Positions 31,751 through 32,132 of a DNA stretch of 32,132 nt are shown here, in pieces. Source of the DNA: Rhodoferax sp. (GTDB lineage: Bacteria > Pseudomonadota > Gammaproteobacteria > Burkholderiales > Burkholderiaceae_C). The notes below the pieces were generated by a model. The model was not told the origin of the DNA and did no database searches. It worked only from the letters and a program-made list of their open reading frames with translations. The stretch is taken from assembly GCA_025351745.1 (NCBI GenBank), contig JANXVI010000459.1, positions 1 through 32,132 on the forward strand, read 5' to 3'. The position numbers and the translations under genes are program-made. Position 1 is the stretch's first letter; every line of letters begins with the position of its first letter.

Positions 31751-32132
31751 GGGTATTGTCAACTTAAGCCCGGCCTAGCGGCAGCGGCGAGAATTCGGGC
31801 ATGAACCACGCCAACAGCGACCATCTCATCTCTTACGCCGGCTACCGTTTTCCGCCCGAGGTGATCAGCTACGCTGTGTGGCTGTACTTTCGCTTTCCAT
31901 TGAGTCTGCGCATGGTGGAGGAAATGCTGGCAGCACGATCCATTGATGTGACGTACGAGACGGTACGTCGTTGGGCCTTGAAATTTGGGCAACAAATTGC
32001 CAAGAATATTCGCCATAGGCCAGCGGCCTTTGGAGACAAGTGGCATCTGGACGAGGTGGTGGTGATTATCAATGGACGCCACTGGTGGCTGTGGCGTGCT
32101 GTCGACCAACATGGCGCGGTTTTGGACGTACT
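31751..32132 (+). mobile_element. IS6-family insertion sequence, left part (continues beyond window)
   Basis: The transposase gene at 31801 belongs to the IS6/IS26 family. A plausible left terminal repeat is GGGTATTGTCAAC from 31751, similar in layout to the GG..CTGTTGCAA ends of IS6 elements; the other end is outside the window, so this cannot be tested. The stretch 31576-31750 between the histone-like gene and this element shows only the promoter of that gene. Confidence 0.65.
31801..32132 (+). CDS. IS6-family transposase, N-terminal part (cut by window end)
   Basis: The open frame from ATG 31801 to the window edge encodes 110 residues: MNHANSDHLISYAGYRFPPE, then ISYAVWLYFRFPLSLRMVEE and YETVRRWALKFGQQIA. 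It continues to DKWHLDEVVVIINGRHWWLWRAVDQHG, which carries the first catalytic Asp of the IS6 DDE triad. The match to IS26-type transposases is strong. Completeness cannot be judged. Confidence 0.92.
   Translation, partial: MNHANSDHLISYAGYRFPPEVISYAVWLYFRFPLSLRMVEEMLAARSIDVTYETVRRWALKFGQQIAKNIRHRPAAFGDKWHLDEVVVIINGRHWWLWRAVDQHGAVLDV

Noticed and set aside
1..32132. CRISPR arrays, rRNA genes, phage structural genes, toxin-antitoxin or defence systems.
   Set aside because: I looked for regular spaced repeats and for the usual protein signatures and saw none.

Overview
The window looks like an accessory catabolic region of a betaproteobacterium, most likely Burkholderiales and possibly Comamonadaceae. 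The basis is the combination of a Bug-type tricarboxylate-transport receptor, an Omp32-like trimeric porin, a short Lys/Ala-rich histone H1-like protein, a small 'oxidoreductase-like' Cys protein and the mix of IS families. This assignment is an inference from gene content; no rRNA or intact tRNA is present to confirm it.

Left flank (1-5554) is a pile-up of insertion sequences. An IS66 transposase fragment is cut by an IS21 element (192-2684, istA frameshifted). It is followed by an unexplained 213-bp scrap, then an IS5-family element (2898-5413) that carries an IS256-family element inside it (4009-5334, 8-bp target duplication). The IS5 copy sits in the 3' remnant of an ISL3 transposase gene. 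A second, complete ISL3 element (17938-19264, perfect 8-bp target duplication) lies between the porin gene and its terminator. A truncated IS6-family transposase gene closes the window.

The cargo has three transcriptional blocks. (i) 5759-7974 (+): a tripartite-tricarboxylate-type solute-binding protein and an MFS protein. (ii) 16408-8008 (-): outer-membrane barrel, exported lactonase-type beta-propeller, type-1 solute-binding protein, methyl-accepting chemotaxis protein, TolB-like propeller and a ketoglutarate-semialdehyde-type aldehyde dehydrogenase, with a divergent porin (16741-17925, +). (iii) 20473-30372 (+): a nine-gene operon with two 4,5-dihydroxyphthalate-decarboxylase-like proteins, a LigJ-like hydratase, an amidohydrolase, an ACS-type MFS transporter, a LigB/DesZ-like extradiol dioxygenase, an HpcH/HpaI aldolase, a ThDP enzyme and an exported solute-binding protein. 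An AraC-family regulator (19300-20262, -) is divergent from block (iii).

The most notable observation is a 52-bp promoter/operator element present four times with identical internal spacing. It lies before the receptor gene (5678-5729), before the outer-membrane barrel (16507-16456, minus), before the porin (16608-16659) and before the nine-gene operon (20341-20392). This ties the three dispersed blocks into one probable regulon, most simply controlled by the adjacent AraC-type protein. The predicted system would bring an aromatic acid across the outer membrane, sense it by chemotaxis, import it, decarboxylate it, cleave the ring, hydrate the product and split it by aldol cleavage. The substrate cannot be read from sequence, and the enzyme set does not match a complete pathway known to me. 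The right end (30441-31575) holds small genes unrelated to catabolism.
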